From positions 1-48,447 of the forward strand of contig NZ_WBKR01000020.1 of assembly GCF_008868155.1 (NCBI RefSeq): DNA of 48,447 nt, in the 5' to 3' direction. The notes under the pieces are model-generated. The model did no database searches, was not told where the DNA came from, and worked only from the letters and a program-made list of their open reading frames with translations. Made by a program: the position numbers and the translations under genes. This DNA is from Micromonospora sp. ALFpr18c. Lineage in GTDB: Bacteria > Actinomycetota > Actinomycetes > Mycobacteriales > Micromonosporaceae. Positions 25,036-32,964 of the stretch are shown here, one piece after another; the stretch's first letter is position 1; each line of letters begins with the position of its first letter.

Positions 25036-25216
25036 CAACAAACTAATGACTGTATCCGAGGTTCTCGAAGAGCTTCGGGTCCCTCGATCAACTTGGTATC
25101 TGTGGCGTCAGACTGGTCGAGCGCCCCGCGTTTTCAAGTTGCCTAACGGCGAGTTGCGAGTACGCCGTTCGGTGTTGGAATCGTGGCTGACTGACCTTGA
25201 AAGCGAGGCGGCGTGA
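25016..25216 (+). CDS. xis: Excisionase (Xis), MerR-like helix-turn-helix
   Basis: A 66-aa (63 if ATG 25025 is used) DNA-binding protein: MTVSEVLEELRVPRSTWYLWRQ then APRVFKLPNGELRVRRSVLESWL is a standard excisionase winged helix. It should bend DNA at the att arms and direct integrase towards excision. The start lies inside the end of rep and its stop overlaps the int GTG, so rep-xis-int is one coupled unit. AGAAGGGAA precedes both candidate starts. Confidence 0.88.
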   Translation: MITMGADNKLMTVSEVLEELRVPRSTWYLWRQTGRAPRVFKLPNGELRVRRSVLESWLTDLESEAA

Positions 25217-26652
25217 AAAGCTATGAGGTGCGCATTTGGGAAGTCGGAAAGCGTACGATTCGAGAAAAGACGTGGTATCGGGTTCGTTGGTCGGTGCAGG
25301 GCGCTTCGCGGCCGTTTGACAAGCTGTTTCAAAAGAAGGCGCTCGCCAACTCGTTTCGCTCCGAGCTGGTCAAGGCGGCCAACGACGGCCAGCCGTTCGA
25401 CACTGACACCGGCCGACCGCTGGCCGAGGTTCGTGCGCGTAACGCCGTTTCCTGGTACGTCCACGTTCGCGAGTACATGAAACGCAAGTGGCCTCGGCTG
25501 GCTGCCAAGTCACGGCGGGGAACCGTAGAGGCTCTGACTGACGTCACGCTTCTACTCACCACGTCGAACAAGCGGGGTCGGCCTGACTCCGCCGTGCTGC
25601 GTGAGGCGCTATACCGCTACGCCCTCAACCCCCGGACTTGGGCCGACGAGTTGCCCGCGCCGCACGCCGCAGCTCTCGCCTGGCTGGAAGAATCGTCGCT
25701 GCTCGTCACCGAACTTGACGACGCTGCCACTGTGCGGCGGGTCCTTGACGGTCTCTGCATCAGGCTCGACGGCAAGCCGGCCGCCGCCAGCACCATCCGC
25801 CGTAAGCGGGCGGCCTTCTACAACGCGCTTGGGCACGCCGTCGAACTCGGGCGCCTGGACGCCAACCCCATCGACCGCATCCAGTGGACCGCCCCCGAGG
25901 TCGCCTCGGCCGTCGACCGCCGCGTGGTAGCCAACCCGACCCAAGCGGCGACCCTGCTCGACGCCGTGTCCGCGCTTGGCAAGCGGGCCGACCGGGTGAC
26001 CGCCTTCTTCGGCTGCCTCTACTACGCAGGCACTCGTCCGTCTGAGGCAGCCGACCTGCGTCATCCTGACTGCGAGCTTCCCGGTCGCTGCCTCGCCTGC
26101 GGTGTGGAGCTGTCCGACGTCACAGCGCCAGCAACCGGTGCATGTCGACACGAGAAGTTCGAATACGGCTGGGGTCGAATCACATTGGCCGGCACTGCTC
26201 CCCGCGCTGGCTCGGCCTGGACCGACGATGGGCAAACCCACGAGCGGCGCGGCCTCAAACACCGGGCACGCAAGGACACCCGCGTTGTACCGATCCCGCC
26301 GCAGCTCGTTGCCCTGCTGCACCGGCACATCACCGAACACGAAACCGCTCCAGACGGCCGGCTGTTCCGGGGCCTGCACGGCGGTCCGCTGTCCGAGTCG
26401 GTCTATGACCGCTGGTGGAAGCTCGCCCGCGAGAACGCGCTCACCCCGGTCCAGGTCGCCTCACCGCTCGCCCGCCGACCCTACGACTTGCGCCACGCTG
26501 CCGCCTCGCTCTGGCTTAACGCAGGCGTCACGGCGACCGAGGTAGCTCGTCGCTTGGGGCACAGCGTCGCCGTCCTGCTGCGAACGTACGCGAACTGCAT
26601 CGACGGGGGAGAGGACGGCGTGAACGACCGGATCGGGAACGCCCTGCGGTGA
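25213..26652 (+). CDS. int: Tyrosine site-specific integrase
   Basis: A 479-aa tyrosine recombinase that inserts the AICE into tRNA-Tyr. It has an N-terminal arm-binding region, a SAM-like core-binding domain (~residues 145-225) and a catalytic domain with R275 (YYAGTRPSEAADLR), R427 (YDLRHAAASLWL, with Tyr in place of the usual first His of the HxxR box), H450 (RRLGHSV) and nucleophile Y459 (LLRTYANC). A zinc-like insertion (CELPGRCLACGVELS...CRHE) sits inside the catalytic domain. GTG 25213 overlaps the xis stop. It ends 107 bp before attR. Confidence 0.93.
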   Translation: MKSYEVRIWEVGKRTIREKTWYRVRWSVQGASRPFDKLFQKKALANSFRSELVKAANDGQPFDTDTGRPLAEVRARNAVSWYVHVREYMKRKWPRLAAKSRRGTVEALTDVTLLLTTSNKRGRPDSAVLREALYRYALNPRTWADELPAPHAAALAWLEESSLLVTELDDAATVRRVLDGLCIRLDGKPAAASTIRRKRAAFYNALGHAVELGRLDANPIDRIQWTAPEVASAVDRRVVANPTQAATLLDAVSALGKRADRVTAFFGCLYYAGTRPSEAADLRHPDCELPGRCLACGVELSDVTAPATGACRHEKFEYGWGRITLAGTAPRAGSAWTDDGQTHERRGLKHRARKDTRVVPIPPQLVALLHRHITEHETAPDGRLFRGLHGGPLSESVYDRWWKLARENALTPVQVASPLARRPYDLRHAAASLWLNAGVTATEVARRLGHSVAVLLRTYANCIDGGEDGVNDRIGNALR

Positions 26653-26656
26653 CAGT

Positions 26657-26684
26657 GTTCCCGCTGTGGGAACATCACGGGAAT
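26657..26684. repeat. Three 11-bp-phased GGGAAC-type repeats near the right end
   Basis: GTTCCC (26657-26662, inverted), GGGAAC (26668-26673) and GGGAAT (26679-26684) are each 11 bp apart, directly after int. The direct pair GGGAAC-ATnnC-GGGAA matches the left-end pair at 13634-13650. Confidence 0.5.
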
Positions 26685-26759
26685 ATGACCGGATCGGCGC
26701 TCAAGATCGCAGGAAAACCGCTGGTCACGGGCGGTGCAGCACGCAAGATCACGTGCGCT

Positions 26760-26817
26760 CTGTAAATCCGTCGCGAAAGCTTCGAAGGTTCGAATCCTTC
26801 ACCCGCCACCAGGTGCA
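26760..26817. repeat. attR: 58-bp copy of the tRNA-Tyr 3' half
   Basis: Identical to 13482-13539. Only the 3' half of the tRNA is present, so it is not a functional tRNA gene. The terminator hairpin that would belong to the pre-integration tRNA follows directly. Confidence 0.96.
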
Positions 26818-26821
26818 GACA

Positions 26822-26857
26822 CGGCCCCCGACCAGCAGAGATGCTGGTCGGGGGCCG
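26822..26857 (+). terminator. Perfect hairpin terminator after attR
   Basis: CGGCCCCCGACCAGCA (26822-26837) pairs perfectly with TGCTGGTCGGGGGCCG (26842-26857) around GAGA, followed by TTGTCGTC. Confidence 0.8.
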
Positions 26858-27349
26858 TTGTCGTCGCCGGTACGAAGGAAGACCGGAGCATCCAACGTCA
26901 GGGCAAGACGACAGCCGCCGGAGCTGCCGGGCAGCCCTTCCAGGTCGTCCACCAGTGCCGCTCTGCCTGCGGTGACGGGCTTGGTCATCACGCCATCATT
27001 CTGCCGGCGTGGGCGCCGCAGCTTCGTGATGCCGGGGCCGTGCTGGCGGCGGTGCTGCCGCCGCGGCCCGGTGCACGATGGCAGACCAGTCCCGGGACTG
27101 GCGCGGCAGCCGGATCGCTACCTCAGCTTCCTAGACCACCCGTCGCACATCACATGGCGGAGCTGCGTCGCACATCAGTTGTCGGATCACAGTCGTGTAG
27201 GGCTGTATGTCACACAGCTTGTCGCGCGCTTATCAAGCGCACCTATGGAGTGCCCGATCATGACGCCGCAGCCTCTGAGGGTGCCTCTCGTACTGCGGAA
27301 TTTAGCGCCTCTCCGCTAACCCGCCCCGGGCCCCTGTCCTCGGCCCGCC
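26858..27349. other. Gene-free remnant sequence
   Basis: I see no credible gene. The open frames here run through the tRNA fragment and hairpin and have no family resemblance. It is presumably eroded DNA of the older element. Confidence 0.5.
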
Positions 27350-27430
27350 GTCCTGCTCGGCGTCTACGCCGACTGCGTCGGCGGCGGAAACGACACCATG
27401 AACGACGAGATCGGCGACGCACTCGGATGA
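27350..27430 (+). pseudogene. C-terminal fragment of a second tyrosine integrase
   Basis: The 26 codons VLLGVYADCVGGGNDTMNDE and the following IGDALG before TGA align with the end of the intact integrase, VLLRTYANCIDGGEDGVNDR then IGNALR. The tyrosine nucleophile (Y in VYADC) is retained. No upstream integrase domain exists in any frame. The stop overlaps the ATG of the next gene (ATGA). Confidence 0.8.
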
Positions 27431-27993
27431 CTCTGGGTATTGCGGCCAGCTACCACGATGAGTGGATGACGTGGGAATGGCTTGGGCCGGTGACCACGGC
27501 CGTGGTGGGGGTGGCAGGCGTGGCGGGAACGGTCTTGACTGCTCACCTAGGCGGGCGCCATCAGCTTGATGCAGTGCGGATACAGGGGGCCATCAGTGTC
27601 GCCGTCGCCCTAGCGGCCGAGAAGCGCCTGGTCTACGCGAGATTCCTTCAACTCGCCCGTGCGGCGTTCGGAGAGGCGAGGTCGCTGGTAGATGGGGGTG
27701 CCGCGGAGCTGATGGATGAAGCGTCTTTACCCCCCTTGCCAGCCGGTTCGAGGATCAGATACACAGGGCGCTACAGGATGGGCACTCCGTTCGCTGCTGC
27801 GATGATCGAGCTGGATAAGTGCTACGACGAAGTGATGATCGTCGGCGGGGATGAGATCGGGAGCCACGCGACAGCCGTAATTTCGGCTCTAAGCGGCCAT
27901 GTCTCCGGCATGCAGACCGTCTGGGACGTGAATCGTGTCCTCGGCGATGCAGCCACAGCGATGCACGCAGACGCAACCAGAGCGAGCGCCTGA
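27427..27993 (+). CDS. Single-pass membrane protein downstream of the integrase remnant, 188 aa
   Basis: ATG 27427 overlaps the stop of the integrase fragment. One N-terminal transmembrane helix (LGPVTTAVVGVAGVAGTVLT) is followed by a mostly helical soluble part (AISVAVALAAEKRLVYARFL; AAAMIELDKCYDEVMIVGGD). It is uninterrupted and keeps normal codon bias, so it may still be expressed, though its original promoter was probably lost with the element. Genes of this layout occur after integrases in actinobacterial elements. The function is unknown. Confidence 0.62.
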   Translation: MTLGIAASYHDEWMTWEWLGPVTTAVVGVAGVAGTVLTAHLGGRHQLDAVRIQGAISVAVALAAEKRLVYARFLQLARAAFGEARSLVDGGAAELMDEASLPPLPAGSRIRYTGRYRMGTPFAAAMIELDKCYDEVMIVGGDEIGSHATAVISALSGHVSGMQTVWDVNRVLGDAATAMHADATRASA

Positions 27994-28020
27994 ACCCGTC
28001 AGACCCGGTGGGCAGTAGCC

Positions 28021-28078
28021 CTGTAGATCGGTCGCGAGAGCTACAGAGGTTCGAATCCTCTACCCGCCACCAGGTGCA
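28021..28078. repeat. Third att copy, diverged tRNA-Tyr 3' half
   Basis: Aligns with the 58-bp attL/attR core without gaps, with 8 differences. The T-arm changes are paired: AGAGG/CCTCT here against GAAGG/CCTTC. The anticodon-stem 3' strand is TCGGT rather than TCCGT. It ends with ACCCGCCACCAGGTGCA as in the other copies. Confidence 0.9.
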
Positions 28079-28082
28079 GACG

Positions 28083-28118
28083 CGGCCCCTGACCAGCAGA
28101 GATGCTGATCGGGGGCCG
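28083..28118 (+). terminator. Hairpin after the third att copy
   Basis: CGGCCCCTGACCAGCA (28083-28098) pairs with TGCTGATCGGGGGCCG (28103-28118) around GAGA with one G-T and one A-C mismatch. TTGTCGTTCG follows. It is the same hairpin family as after attR. Confidence 0.65.
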
Positions 28119-28291
28119 TTGTCGTTCGTCTGACCGAGTCCCACTGCGTCCAGCGATGAACCCGCAGCGAACCCGGTAAGCCGGACTCGGGGTGAAATCG
28201 CGCTTCGGTCCAGCGGTCGCCGTCGCTGCGAGACTGAGCGCGTGCCAGCCGCGCCGGCGCGCAGGTCGACCCGATTCGGCAGGTGCAGGAC

Positions 28292-29329
28292 ATGTCCGAC
28301 GACATCGAAATTCGCCCCTTCCAGCTGGACACGCCGGAAGAAGTGATCACTGACCTGCGTCGCCGGGTTGCGGGCACGCGCTGGCCCACCCGTGAGCTGG
28401 CCGCCGATCGTTCCCGGGGCGTGCAGTTGGCGACGATCCAGGAGGTGGCCCGTTACTGGGCGACGGAGCATGACTGGCGCACGCTCGAGGCGAAGCTGAA
28501 CGCCCTGCCGCAGTACACGACCGTCATCGACGGCGTCGAGATCCATTTCATCCACGTGCGGTCGCAGCATGAGACCGCCCTTCCGCTGATCATGACGCAC
28601 GGTTGGCCGGGCTCGGTCGTCGAGCTGCTCGGGGTCGTCGGCCCGCTCACCGACCCGACCGCGCACGGCGGCTCACCCGAGGATGCGTTCCACCTGGTGC
28701 TGCCGTCCCTGCCTGGCTACGGCTTTTCGGGCGAGCCGGCCGAGCCCGGTTGGGACTCGAACCGCATGGCGCGCGCCTGGGCGGTGCTGATGGACCGTCT
28801 CGGCTACCCGCGGTACGTCGCGCAGGGGGGCGACGTGGGCGCGGCCGTGACCGACGCGATGGGCCGGCAGGGGCCTGATGGGCTGCTCGGCATCCACGTG
28901 AACCTGTTGGCCGGGGCGATCGGTATCAAGGACCAGTTGCCGGCGAAGTCCGAACAGGAGCGAGCGGCGCACGACGCTCTCAACCTGTTCACGACGGACG
29001 GCTTCGGCTACCTCCCGGAGCAGTCCACCCGACCGCAGACGATCGGCTACTCGGTGGCGACCGCCCCGTCGGCCACGACGTCGTCGTGTCGGCGCCCGCG
29101 GCCTGCCGGGGCCGGACCTCGCCAAGGGTCGACCCGGTACGGCGGCGATCCACCGTGCATTGATGATTGTGGTTTACTGCCTGAGGCGTCACAATCTGCT
29201 GCAGGCGAGCCACGCATGGTCGCCGGTCTCGGTCTCGGTCCCGGGGAGGCGGAGCGCCGTCCGGCTGATCTCGAGGTGGCACAGCGAGATTCCAGGTCCG
29301 GTAGGGGCGCTAAGCGGCTTAGGGGTTGA
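28292..29329 (+). pseudogene. Epoxide hydrolase (EHN-type alpha/beta hydrolase), C-terminus lost
   Basis: From ATG 28292 the first ~255 residues are a typical bacterial epoxide hydrolase: EHN domain (EIRPFQLDTPEEVITDLRRR), oxyanion segment THGWPGSVVELLG, GYGFSGEP, and nucleophile Asp in QGGDVGAAVTDAMG. After RPQTIGYSVA (near 29060) the similarity stops and the frame runs through Arg/Pro/Ser-rich unrelated sequence to 29329. The cap end, second acidic residue and catalytic His of the ~390-aa enzyme are missing, so hydrolase activity is not expected. The break suggests a deletion or insertion near the AICE integration region. Confidence 0.78.
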
Positions 29330-29532
29330 TAGCGGAGCTTGTCGTTTGTTTGGCGGCAGCGATCGGTCGGACGGTAAGAGGATCTGGCCAGACGTGGTGA
29401 GTGGGCAGGCCGACCGGCTCGTAAGTTCCCGGTCCGCCGGCCGGGTGGGTCGTGGAACTTTCCCCCTCTGCCACCGCTGTGGCACCATCGGGGAACGCAG
29501 TTTTCTGACACCCCTGATGGTAGGAGTTCCCG
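29330..29532. other. Intergenic region, no gene recognised
   Basis: Holds a small hairpin TGCCAC-CGCT-GTGGCA (29468-29483) and presumably the promoter of the 29533 gene, but I cannot place it. Confidence 0.4.
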
Positions 29533-29706
29533 ATGTCTGGTCTAACGCGTGGCCGGCTGCTCGGTCTGATCATGGCGACCATGGGTCTGGTAGTAGTCGT
29601 CGGTGGCGTTGTCGTCGTCGGTGGCGGCGATTTCCAGACCGCAGGGGTTGAATGGGGCGCACCGGCCAGCCAGAGTGGGGCAGGAGTCGTTGCCCACGGG
29701 CGTTGA
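29533..29706 (+). CDS. Small membrane or exported protein, 57 aa
   Basis: ATG 29533 has TAGGAG ~7 nt upstream. The product starts MSGLTRGRLLGLIMATMGLV, continues with a Val/Gly-rich hydrophobic run and ends in a polar tail (WGAPASQSGAGVVAHGR). This fits one transmembrane helix or an uncleaved signal. It lies 40 bp before the GGDEF-EAL gene in the same direction and may be co-transcribed. No family is recognised. Confidence 0.5.
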   Translation: MSGLTRGRLLGLIMATMGLVVVVGGVVVVGGGDFQTAGVEWGAPASQSGAGVVAHGR

Positions 29707-29746
29707 TGCCAACGTGCACCAGCGCCACCGATGAGGGGACACAGGA

Positions 29747-32272
29747 GTGCCGGCCAACAACGTCCCCCGTCGATCGACGGACCGTGCGTGGCTGATCACC
29801 GGGCCCCTGGCCGTTCTGGCCATCCTCATCACCACGTTTCTGGCCGTCACTGAGACCATCGAACCCCGCGACCTGCTGGTCGCGGGGTTGCTCGTGCTTG
29901 TCATGGTGGTGGCGGGCGTACCCACGCTGAGTTTCGTCGTCCGGCGCCAGGCCGTCGTGGTCACCCTCACCGAGATACCGCTGGTGCTGGGGCTGTACTG
30001 GCTGTCACCGGTGCTCGTGGTCCTGATGGCGACCATCGCCGCGGTCGTCACACAGGCCCATCGCCGCTATCCGCCGCCGAAGTTCTGGTTCAACGTCGCT
30101 CGGGACGCCGCCGGCGTGTCGGTGGCGGGCCTGGTCGTGGTGACCGCCAGACCGTTCGACGGGGTGGGACCGGCCACCTGGGGATTGCTGTTCCTCGCGG
30201 TCAGCGCCAACACCCTGATCAGTCTGGCGTCGGTCGTCGGTGTCATCACGCTGCTGCAGGGGTGGCAGGGGCTGCGCGGTGCGACGGCGATGGCCGTGCA
30301 GGTCTTCCTCACCACCGCGCTCAACGTGGCGGTGGGTCTCCTCATTCTGATCGCGTTGGTGACGACTCTGTGGTCGGCCCTGCTCCTGGTGGCCATCACC
30401 GTCGCCGGCGTCATGCTCTACCGCGCGTACTCCCGGTTCCTTCGTCAGCACCGGACGCTGGGGGACATGTACGAGCTGACCAGGGCGATGACCGGCTCGG
30501 GCCCCGGCGACGCCCTCGCGGATGTGCTGCTGGACCGCATCCGCACCCTGATGCAGGCCGAGTACGCGACTCTCTGGCTGCCGGCGCAGGGCCGGCATCC
30601 TGAAGTGCTGCTGACCGCGCGGCTGGATGACCGGGGTCTGCTCGACGTGGCGCCCACCTCGTCGGTGATTCGTGAACGGGCTTTCAAGGAGGGGCAGAAC
30701 GTCACTCTCGGGCGACTGCTCGGCGGGGACGCGGAGGTCCGGCATGCGATGGACGGCCGTCAGGTGAAGGACGTCATCGTCGTTCCGCTGCGGTCGGGGC
30801 AGGTCGTGATCGGCACGTTGGAGGTGGTCAACCGGCTCAGCGACGTCGGCCACTTCACCCGGGCCGACGTGCCTGTGCTCGAGACCGTGGCCGCGCACGC
30901 GGCCGTCGCCCTGGAGAATTCCCGGCTGGTCGACCGGCTGCGGCACGACGCGTACCACGACACCCTGACGCGGTTGCCCAACCGGCGGCGGATCACCGGG
31001 GCGCTCGACGAGTCGGTCAAGATCGGGGCGCCCGACGAGGTGGTGGCGTTGCTGCTGTTCGACGTCGACGGGCTGCGCCAGGTCAACGAGTCCCTCGGCC
31101 ACGCGGCGGGCGACAAGGTCCTCGTCGAGGTCGCCAACCGGTTGCGGGCCAGCGCGCCGTCGTCGGCCCTGGTCGGCCGCGTCGGCGGGGACGAGTTCCT
31201 GGTGACGTTGCGGCTGGAGAGCGCCGCCGCGGCGTTGGAGTTGGCGGGCCAGTTGCGTGACCAGATCCGCGACGAGATGGTCTTCGACGCGCTCACCCTC
31301 GACGTCAACACCGCCGTCGGGGTGGCCGTACACCCGGATCACGGCAGCGACGCGGCGACCCTGCTGCTACGGGTGGACCTGGCAGCCACGGCGGCCAAGT
31401 CGGTGCCGGGCAGCGTGCAGCTGTTCAACCCCGCCCTGGAGTCCCGGTCGCTGCGCCGGTTGGGTCTCGCCGGCGACCTGCGCCAGGCCCTCGACCAGGA
31501 CGAGCTGGAGGTCTACTTCCAGCCGAAGGTGACGTTGCGGGACCGCCGCCTGGTCGGCGTGGAGTGTCTGGCCCGGTGGGAGCATCCGACGCACGGCACC
31601 GTCGCTCCGGAGGACTTCGTCGCGGTGGCCGAGCACACCGGGCAGTTGAGTCGGCTCACCGAGGTGGTGCTGCGTGAGGGGCTGCGTCGCAGCCGGGACT
31701 GGGCCGAGGCCAACCAGCCGCTGCCCATCGCGGTCAACCTGGCCGCCCGGACGCTCACCGACCAGCACTTCCCGGATCGGGTGCAGGAGTTGCTGACCGA
31801 GTACGGGGTGCCGGCGCAGCGCCTCACCCTGGAGATCACCGAAGCGGGGGTGCTGGACGGCACGGACCGGCCCATCCCGACCCTGCAACGGTTGCGCGAC
31901 CTCGGCGTACGACTGTCGGTGGACGACTTCGGCACCGGGGACTCGTCCCTGGCGCACCTGCGCCGGCTGCCGGTGCACGAGGTGAAGGTGGACCGTTCGT
32001 TCGTGCAGGGCATGGCTACCGATCCGGGCGACCTGGCGATCGTCAACGCGGTGGTGACGCTCTCTCAGCAGTTCGGCCTGGCCGTGGTCGCCGAGGGCGT
32101 GGAGAGCGAACTGACCCTGGAGCTTCTTCAGGACATCGGCTGCGAGATCGGGCAGGGCTTCCTGTTCAGTCGACCGCTGCCGTACGAGCGGCTGGCCGCC
32201 TGGTTCGGTGCCCAGGTGGACCCGGAGACGATCTCCGGCCCGGAGCTTCCGCGCCTGCGTGTCGTGCCCTGA
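29747..32272 (+). CDS. Membrane GAF-GGDEF-EAL protein (c-di-GMP turnover)
   Basis: An 841-aa protein starting at GTG 29747 with GAGGGG 8 nt upstream. Order: about seven hydrophobic helices (residues ~15-225), a GAF domain (~245-395), GGDEF (~405-565) and EAL (~575-830). The GGDEF site is complete (VGGDEF, G480-F484). The EAL signature reads ECL (E606, VGVECLARWEHP) and DDFGTGD (D726-D727) is intact, so phosphodiesterase chemistry is plausible. The GAF domain could sense a small ligand. Whether synthesis or breakdown of c-di-GMP dominates cannot be told. It is chromosomal and followed by tRNA genes. Confidence 0.92.
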   Translation: MPANNVPRRSTDRAWLITGPLAVLAILITTFLAVTETIEPRDLLVAGLLVLVMVVAGVPTLSFVVRRQAVVVTLTEIPLVLGLYWLSPVLVVLMATIAAVVTQAHRRYPPPKFWFNVARDAAGVSVAGLVVVTARPFDGVGPATWGLLFLAVSANTLISLASVVGVITLLQGWQGLRGATAMAVQVFLTTALNVAVGLLILIALVTTLWSALLLVAITVAGVMLYRAYSRFLRQHRTLGDMYELTRAMTGSGPGDALADVLLDRIRTLMQAEYATLWLPAQGRHPEVLLTARLDDRGLLDVAPTSSVIRERAFKEGQNVTLGRLLGGDAEVRHAMDGRQVKDVIVVPLRSGQVVIGTLEVVNRLSDVGHFTRADVPVLETVAAHAAVALENSRLVDRLRHDAYHDTLTRLPNRRRITGALDESVKIGAPDEVVALLLFDVDGLRQVNESLGHAAGDKVLVEVANRLRASAPSSALVGRVGGDEFLVTLRLESAAAALELAGQLRDQIRDEMVFDALTLDVNTAVGVAVHPDHGSDAATLLLRVDLAATAAKSVPGSVQLFNPALESRSLRRLGLAGDLRQALDQDELEVYFQPKVTLRDRRLVGVECLARWEHPTHGTVAPEDFVAVAEHTGQLSRLTEVVLREGLRRSRDWAEANQPLPIAVNLAARTLTDQHFPDRVQELLTEYGVPAQRLTLEITEAGVLDGTDRPIPTLQRLRDLGVRLSVDDFGTGDSSLAHLRRLPVHEVKVDRSFVQGMATDPGDLAIVNAVVTLSQQFGLAVVAEGVESELTLELLQDIGCEIGQGFLFSRPLPYERLAAWFGAQVDPETISGPELPRLRVVP

Positions 32273-32303
32273 GCTGGGCGTAGACGATCACTGGGGATCC
32301 GAT

Positions 32304-32332
32304 TTCACCTGCCGAGCCGGGCCGTGTATTCT
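32304..32332 (+). promoter_or_regulatory. Probable promoter of the tRNA-Thr/tRNA-Met pair
   Basis: TTCACC (32304-32309), 17-bp spacer, TATTCT (32327-32332), located 34 bp before the tRNA-Thr start. Confidence 0.5.
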
Positions 32333-32365
32333 GACTTCTGCGCGCCCCACGGGGAGATCGCGCAG

Positions 32366-32438
32366 GCCCCCTTAGCTCAGTCGGCAGAGCGTCTCCATGG
32401 TAAGGAGAAGGTCTACGGTTCGATTCCGTAAGGGGGCT
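32366..32438 (+). tRNA. tRNA-Thr (GGT)
   Basis: A 73-nt tRNA without encoded CCA. The acceptor GCCCCCT (32366-32372) pairs with AGGGGGC (32431-32437), discriminator T. Anticodon stem TCTCC/GGAGA closes loop ATGGTAA with GGT at 32399-32401. The T loop is TTCGATT. It is 24 bp before tRNA-Met. Confidence 0.95.
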
Positions 32439-32462
32439 CGAGGGTTCAGCTGGACCCACCGC

Positions 32463-32535
32463 GGCGGTGTAGCTCAGATGGTAGAGCAAGCGGCTCATAA
32501 TCGCTGTGTCGCCGGTTCAAGTCCGGCCACCGCTA
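32463..32535 (+). tRNA. tRNA-Met (CAT), elongator type
   Basis: A 73-nt tRNA without encoded CCA. The acceptor GGCGGTG pairs with CACCGCT (one G-T pair), discriminator A. Anticodon stem AGCGG/TCGCT closes loop CTCATAA with anticodon CAT. It lacks the three consecutive G-C pairs of initiator tRNA in the anticodon stem, so it is the elongator; CAT could also be tRNA-Ile2 before lysidine modification. Confidence 0.93.
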
Positions 32536-32668
32536 CTCTCGTCTTCCGAGCTCGTTCTCGGTGGTCGTGGGGATGGGCGCCACTGGCGCCCACTTTGCAT
32601 GTCCGCGCCGTCAGCGACTAGGCTGGCGCGTCGTAGTTCGTTTCCGTTAGCGAGGAAGGCACTCCGCC

Positions 32669-32836
32669 GTGGCGAAGGCTACCGATGTCCGGCCGAAGAT
32701 CACTTTGGCGTGTGTGGAGTGCAAGGAGCGCAACTACATCACGCGCAAGAACCGGCGCAACGACCCCGACCGCATCGAGCTGAAGAAGTTCTGCCCGCGT
32801 GACGGTCGGCACACGGTCCACCGCGAGACCCGCTGA
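32669..32836 (+). CDS. rpmG: 50S ribosomal protein L33
   Basis: A 55-aa ribosomal protein: [20 protein letters not shown], then [15 protein letters not shown]. The first zinc pair CVEC is intact, but the second reads CPRD ([17 protein letters not shown]), so the fourth zinc ligand is Asp instead of Cys. GTG 32669 follows GAGGAAGG. Actinobacteria often carry more than one L33; this is the copy beside the hadA/hadB-like genes and secE-nusG, the same arrangement as rpmG2 of Mycobacterium tuberculosis. Confidence 0.93.
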   Translation: MAKATDVRPKITLACVECKERNYITRKNRRNDPDRIELKKFCPRDGRHTVHRETR

Positions 32837-32840
32837 CTCG

Positions 32841-32861
32841 TGGCCGGCCCTGCGCCGGCCA
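32841..32861 (+). terminator. Hairpin after rpmG
   Basis: TGGCCGGC (32841-32848) pairs with GCCGGCCA (32854-32861) over 5 nt, just after the stop. A second, imperfect inverted repeat (ATCGCCGA...TCGGCGAT) spans about 32881-32939. Confidence 0.55.
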
Positions 32862-32964
32862 TGGTTCTGACTCTTTCCCGATCGCCGATCTGACCGGTTT
32901 GGCGCGGCTTCGCCGCCGCCTACCGATCAGGTCGGCGATTGTGCTTTCCGTGTAGGTTCGCGGC

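Larger units (their letters stand above)
26818..28078. mobile_element. Residue of a second, older integrated element between attR and a third att copy
   Basis: The 1.26-kb interval ends in another, diverged copy of the tRNA-Tyr 3' half (28021-28078). It holds the last codons of a tyrosine integrase (27350-27430) homologous to the C-terminus of the intact AICE integrase, plus a coupled membrane protein. This is what a tandem element in the same tRNA site would leave after losing most of its genes. Confidence 0.75.

Noticed and set aside
26760..26817. A second tRNA-Tyr gene
   Set aside because: Only the 3' half from the anticodon loop is present; there is no 5' acceptor or D arm. It is attR.
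26749..26991. Minus-strand 80-codon frame across attR
   Set aside because: It translates the tRNA fragment and terminator hairpin; only the distal 40 codons are free, and they match nothing I recognise.
28021..28078. A third tRNA-Tyr gene
   Set aside because: Again only the 3' half is present, and the preceding sequence cannot form the 5' half.
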